Assembly: GCA_036897095.1 (NCBI GenBank)
Contig: JAYMSP010000175.1
Coordinates: 1 to 64,000, forward strand
Reading direction: 5' to 3'
Origin: Plantago elongata
Taxonomy: Eukaryota > Streptophyta > Magnoliopsida > Lamiales > Plantaginaceae
Length of the DNA stretch: 64,000 nucleotides
Each line of letters opens with the position of its first letter. Positions within the stretch are counted from its first letter, which is position 1. This document shows positions 59,146-64,000 of the stretch, piece by piece. Both the position numbers and the translations under genes were made by a program. Below the pieces are notes generated by a model, which made no database searches, had not been told where the DNA came from, and was given only the letters and a program-made list of their open reading frames with translations.

Positions 59146-59826
59146 TGAATTTAATTTAAAAGATTCTGAAGTGTTTTCCTATTGTTCTGTTTGTCTTTTC
59201 TTCACCTTTCCGTCTTTTTTTTTTCCGGTTGTGTATCGGAGTAATAAAAGGTTAGATCTCTGCGGATCGTGACAGTAATCGAAACCACTCTGTTGTGGTC
59301 TTTTTTTTTGCTAGTCTGTTCTTACCAAGTGCATGGTAGCTAATAAGAAGGTCCTCTTCTGTGTTTGATTTTATACTGGTAGTAATTTTCATGATCCCTT
59401 ATCTGATATTGATTGGGCTCTGTTTCACAAAATAACTGTTGGGTACAATTTCTATAGGTGTTTGTGCAAACCAATCCCTAACTAGTTCTCACAGCTCATA
59501 TAGTGTTGCATAAGGTACCTCTTCAATGTGTCAGTTGTACAATTCAACATGCAAAATTATACTATCTCAAATATAAAATCATACTTTACAAGGTTACAGA
59601 TATTAATAAATTAAAGATTAATACTCTTTCTTATTTGAAATATAAAGTTTCAAGATTACAAGAATGCACAAAATTATCCCATTCTCTCATATATATGAAA
59701 AGAATAAAAGATGTTAGTAGAAGATTACACTATCTTCTTCAACAGAGTTCCTATAAATGGCCTCATCTGTATGCTCCTTCCATCACAACATCGTTTGAAC
59801 ATAATCGTCGGTTTTATACTCTAAAG
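59146..59826. other. spacer between GST genes 3 and 4
   Basis: 3' UTR and promoter. The open frame that runs into GST gene 4 from 59,503 is in frame with it, but the conserved family start is at 59,827. Confidence 0.6.
59752..59758 (+). promoter_or_regulatory. TATA box, GST gene 4
   Basis: TATAAAT lies 75 bases before the ATG, which also argues against a start farther upstream. Confidence 0.65.
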
Positions 59827-60743
59827 ATGGCAAATATCAAGGTCCACGGTGATGGTAATGTCTTGTCAACTGCTGCAATGAGAGTCCTTGCTTGCCTCAA
59901 CGAGAAAGAGCTCGAATATGAGTATGTTCCAGTGGACATGAAGGCTGGTGATCACAAAAAGGAACCTTTTCTATCCCTCAATGTGAGTGTTCTGCAGATT
60001 AAGTTTGAAATGCTTGAAGATTTCAAACTTATGCTTCGTTGTTTTGGTTTATGCAGCCATTTGGACAAGTTCCCGCCTTTGAAGATGGAGATCTGACCTT
60101 GTTTGGTAAAAACCTAAAAAGAGTTGATTATAGCTTTACTAATTTTTTTTAAGTGAATTATTTCTGAACAAATTTTACCTAGACAGTGATGGTTTTAGCT
60201 TTAGTTCATCTAAGTTATGCAAAGTTCAGATTGTCGATGTTTTTATACATCAAAATTAGCAGTATTCAGGTCTGAGAAGGGCAATGTGATGCAGATTCAC
60301 GCGCAATCAATCGCTACATAGCAGAAGCTTATGAAGAGAAGGGCACTCCTTTTATTTTCCATTACAAGAAAAAGATGGCCGTTGCCAACGTGTGGACTGA
60401 GGTGGAGGCTCATAAATACGATCCTCCGGCTTCGAAGTTGGCCTATGAGCTCGCACTGAAGCCACTGATGGGTATGCAAACTGATGATGCTGTCATTGAA
60501 AAACTAGAATCTGAACTGGCTAAGGTTCTTGACATATACGATGCTCGTTTGGCTCAGTCCAGGTACTTGGGTGGAGTAAGCTTCAGTCTAGCAGATCTCC
60601 ATCATCTCCCTACTCTGAACTTGTTGATGGGCACACGAGTTAAGGAACTCTTTGATTCGCGTCCTCATGTGAGTGCTTGGTGCAATGAAATCTTGACAAG
60701 GCCAGCTTGGAGAAAGGTTGTCGTCATGGTGAACAATCCCTGA
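59827..60743 (+). CDS. phi-class glutathione S-transferase, gene 4
   Basis: Exons 59,827-59,982, 60,057-60,105 and 60,295-60,743 give 217 residues. The active-site loop GDGNVLSTAAMRV is two residues longer than in gene 5 and keeps the serine (residue 14) followed by threonine. GDHKKEPF, PFGQVPAFED, DSRAINRY and SFSLADLHHLP are intact. It belongs with genes 2, 5 and 6 (shared KYDPPAS-type segment and short basic/Asn tail). Introns are short (74 and 189 bp). Confidence 0.95.
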
Positions 60744-61379
60744 GCTGAAAGTACCGTATTTTCAGCATCATCGAATTACCTGGATCTTCCTGTTTTACAT
60801 GCTGTGTCAGAATAAAGGCCTTGTTCTATTTTGTCAATTAGTTCTGTAATAAAACATCAACATTCCTGATTTCTTGATGATGCTACTATGAGTAAAGGAC
60901 TATTAGTATCTGCATAAGATTCTGAGCTTATATGATTTAAGTATACTCAGCATTTATAGGCTTTCTCAACTTAAACTCGAATGCACTTTTATGAAGACAG
61001 AAAATTATGATTTCGCCTCTGACTCGTCGAGGTGATTTTTATTTCATCTGACCATTTCCCAAGGAACATTGATGACATGTGCCTGATCATGTGGAAGAGA
61101 TCTGGAATGGACTAGATAATTATCCTTAAAAAGATTATAATCTTGATAACCCATATGCTAACCATAATCTTGACTATAAGCATTTACTTAAATTAATTAC
61201 TCAAAAATCAAACCATGTATGTCATTGCTCGCATAGTACATATTTCAAAACTCAATCTGACCATATTTTTATAAAGAAGCAGAGTTCCCTATAAGTACCT
61301 GCCCAGTACTCTACATATTCATCATCCAAACAAAGACTAATCGTCAAGTCCCTCCATCTGAATCTTTTTGTATTCTGAG
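60744..61379. other. spacer between GST genes 4 and 5
   Basis: 3' UTR of gene 4, AT-rich spacer, and promoter of gene 5. No other gene seen. Confidence 0.6.
61290..61295 (+). promoter_or_regulatory. TATA box, GST gene 5
   Basis: TATAAG lies 85-90 bases before the ATG at 61,380; the upstream GAGTTCCCTATAAG resembles GAGTTCCTATAAA of gene 4, showing that the promoter was duplicated with the gene. Confidence 0.6.
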
Positions 61380-61689
61380 ATGGCAATCAAGGTCCATGGA
61401 AGTGTGATGTCGACTGCAACAATGCGAGTTTTGGGGTGCCTGAACGAGAAAGAACTCGACTTTCAGTTCATTCCAGTCGACATGGGAGCTGGTGAACACA
61501 AAAAGGAACCTTTCCTCTCATTCAATGTAAGCTTAAAAATGGTGTGGTCAAGTTTTACAATTTTACTCATGATCATGACATCTTTGATTTTGTAACTGCA
61601 GCCGTTCGGTCAAGTGCCTGGCTTCGAAGATGGAGATCTGAAGCTCTTCGGTAATTTTTCACTTACTAATTCGCAGATGTATATGGCTT

Positions 61690-61721
<32 letters not shown>

Positions 61722-62282
61722 TCCTATGCACTTCTTAGAACTTCAAAGGTCTTGCACATTCCTCATAATAAGGAAATGTTAGGTATATCAGATAACATTT
61801 TGACGCTGTGATTTATTAATTATTATAATGCAGATTCACGAGCAGTCAACAGGTACATCACACAAGTTTACGCAGATAAGGGAACTCCTTTGATCTCCCA
61901 CGAAGCGAAAAAGATGGCTTTTGTGAATGTGTGGATCGAAGTAGAGTCTCAGAAGTATGATCCTCCAGCCTCAAAACTAACCTGGGAGCTCGGCATTAAG
62001 CCACTCATAGGAATGCCCACAGATGATGTTGTTGTCGAACAGGAGGAACTCGAACTGGCTAAGGTTCTTGACATATACGAAGCTCGATTGGCCGAGTCCA
62101 AGTACTTGGGTGGAGATAGCTTCACTCTAGCAGACCTCCACCACCTCCCCACACTCAGCTTCTTGATGGGCACAAAAGTTAACGCACTTTTTGACTCACG
62201 TCATCATGTGAATGCTTGGTGCAAAGATATCTTGGCAAGGCCAGCTTGGGAGAAAGTTATTACCTTGCAAAGGAATCACTGA
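61380..62282 (+). CDS. phi-class glutathione S-transferase, gene 5
   Basis: Exons 61,380-61,526, 61,602-61,650 and 61,834-62,282 give 214 residues. Catalytic serine is at residue 11 (GSVMSTATMRV), with GEHKKEPF, PFGQVPGFED, DSRAVNRY and SFTLADLHHLP all conserved. Very close to gene 4 in both coding sequence and promoter. A run of 24 T at 61,694-61,717 lies in intron 2. Confidence 0.95.
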
Positions 62283-62718
62283 TCAGCATATACAAATGTC
62301 TTCAGCATAAATCAGATTGATGCAGTTTGTCTGTATTTTCTTTGTTCATGTAAAACTTGAAATAAAGCATCAGTACTTATGTTGGGATTTTACTACAAGC
62401 TGTCAAGAAAGTATGAAATACCATAAAGATATAGTATGTAAATAATTTGAAGTTGCTGCTGGTGAGATATTTCTGGATTAATGGTCAATGTCCAAGGAAC
62501 TTTTGAATTCTTTATTTCTTTTGATAAGTTCTTGAAATGCACGGATAGCATAGTAAACAACTATAATGTGCAGAATAAAAAGTATTAAACGAAGCTGAAT
62601 ATTATAGTTTATGATGTTTGGTGGAGAAGAAACAAACAGAGTTCTGTTTGCAAGCACAGATCAGTTTTTGCCTTTTGACTTTCTCCTCAGATCAAACTTG
62701 TGACCAAATCCAGAAATC
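62283..62718. other. spacer between GST genes 5 and 6
   Basis: 3' UTR of gene 5 and promoter of gene 6. No clear TATA box at the expected distance, unlike the other five genes. Confidence 0.5.
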
Positions 62719-63550
62719 ATGGCAATCAAGATCCATGGTAATGTGCACTTAACTGCACCACTGAGAGTCTTGGCATGCCTCAACGAGAAAGAGCTCGATT
62801 ATGAGTTTGTTTCGGTCAACGTCAAGGCATGGGAACACAGACAGGAACCTTTCCGGTCCCTTAATGTAAGCATAGTCATCCCATCTCCAAGTTCTATAAG
62901 TTTATAGTTTGATTCATAACCAAGATTAGCTTCGTTTTTATCTGATTTAGCCCTTTGGTCAAGTGCCTGCATTTGAAGATGGAGATCTCAAGCTATTTGG
63001 TAAGTTTCAACTTCTGGAATATGCAATTACTCCAACTTTTTAAAGATTCCAAAACATGAAAGTATGGAAGAACCTTGAGATTATGATAACTTGTAATACA
63101 GAAACAAGAGCGATCAACAGATACATTGAACATGCTTACGGCGATAAGGGAACACCATTGTCCTCCAAGGACCTGAAGAAGATGGCAGTCGAATCAGTAT
63201 GGATGGAAGTGGAAGCTCTGAAGTATGACCCTCCAGCTACAGCATTAGCTTGGGAGCTCGGCATAAGGACAGCTTTAGGAGGGCGTACAAATTTCTCTGT
63301 TGTTGATGAGAAAGAACCTGAGCTGGCTAAAGTTCTCGATGTGTATGAAGTTCGATTAGCCCAGTCGAAGTACTTGGGTGGAGACAGCTTCAGTCTTGCA
63401 GACCTTCATCATCTTCCCACACTGCACTATTTGATGGGCTCACGAGTCAAGGTGGTCATCGAGTCCCGTCCTCATGTGAGTGCCTGGTGCAAAGACATCT
63501 TAGCAAGGCCTGCTTGGCAAAAAGCTGTTGCTATGAAAAACAATCACTGA
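62719..63550 (+). CDS. phi-class glutathione S-transferase, gene 6 (catalytic Ser replaced)
   Basis: Exons 62,719-62,865, 62,951-62,999 and 63,102-63,550 give 214 residues, so the frame is intact. The active-site loop is GNVHLTAPLRV: leucine replaces the catalytic serine at residue 11. Other glutathione contacts are altered too: the usual HKKEPF reads HRQEPF, and ESRAI/DSRAI reads ETRAI. The C-terminal domain has a divergent stretch (RTALGGRTNF) where relatives have KPLxGMxTD, but SFSLADLHHLP is conserved. A non-catalytic or ligand-binding role, or early decay, is possible; transcription is unknown. Confidence 0.93.
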
Positions 63551-64000
63551 GCTCAATGAATAATGTTCAGTACTTCAGTTCCATCATCCATGTGTTAAAC
63601 TTTATGGTTTTCTTGCATTTTCCTGTTTATCTGAATCATCTTTTGTAACATCAACCTTTGTGATTACCACAAATGTAGAAATGATAACTTTACATTGTAT
63701 TTCATATCTGAGTTATATTTTCTCCATTGCTGTCACATAATTTCTTCTGTAACTAAATTTCATCCACTAGCCTAACAACTCCATTTAATTTTCTGGAATA
63801 TAACTCTCAAGTTTCATACTAATTTCTCAATATATAATGCGATTAGTTCATGTATAGAACTACAATTTATAACCACTTCAAGGATTAACAAATTCTACAA
63901 GGGCTACCTTCAGAATTAAAAAAAAAAAAAGAAGCTACGTAAGGGTTGTTTGGTCTATAACTTTCCCGAAGACAATGCAAATGGCCGCCCGTCTCAGTCT
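63551..64000. other. 3' flank at window edge
   Basis: 3' UTR of GST gene 6 then AT-rich spacer, with an A-run near 63,919-63,930. The array may continue beyond the window. Confidence 0.5.

Noticed and set aside
59503-59826. N-terminal extension of GST gene 4
   Set aside because: In frame, but the extension is upstream of a TATA box and unlike any GST; the family start is at 59,827.

Overview
The window is nuclear DNA of a flowering plant. Genes have GT-AG introns, long AT-rich introns and spacers, plant-type gene families and many small transposon relics. A eudicot is most likely; the exact lineage cannot be fixed from the sequence alone.

Layout: 1-18.8 kb holds no convincing host gene. It contains a cluster of non-autonomous LTR-retrotransposon fossils (1.9-5.2 kb), several MITE-like inverted repeats, diverged tandem repeats (8.8-9.5 kb), and a 2.7 kb Mutator-like element (10,377-13,089) with a 9-bp target duplication and a nested solo LTR with its own 5-bp duplication. 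From 18,883 to 27,366 on the minus strand lies a PP2A B''-type regulatory subunit gene; eleven exons were resolved, but the short first coding exon was not found. 27.4-33.7 kb is gene-poor and holds a seven-copy minisatellite and a Stowaway MITE. A four-exon ATG18a/WIPI autophagy gene (33,755-36,230, +) is followed by a two-exon cytosolic-type HSP70 (37,028-40,053, +). The HSP70 lacks the usual EEVD tail and carries a nine-copy minisatellite in its intron.

From 42.1 kb to the right edge is an array of six phi-class glutathione S-transferase genes, all on the plus strand and all with three exons (exon 2 always 49 bp). A broken HSP70 copy in opposite orientation (44,803-46,466) sits between the first and second GST. 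The GSTs fall into two sublineages: genes 1 and 3, and genes 2, 4, 5 and 6. Genes 2 and 6 have lost the serine that activates glutathione in this class.

The most unusual signal is a pair of very short (78 and 87 bp) tRNA-derived SINE copies at 17.2 kb and 55.4 kb. They share head and tail sequence, and each is flanked by a near-perfect 17-19 bp target-site duplication; the second lies inside an LTR fragment. The host genes are housekeeping and stress functions (autophagy, phosphatase regulation, chaperone, detoxification) and do not form an operon-like unit. The only clear functional clustering is the tandem GST array.
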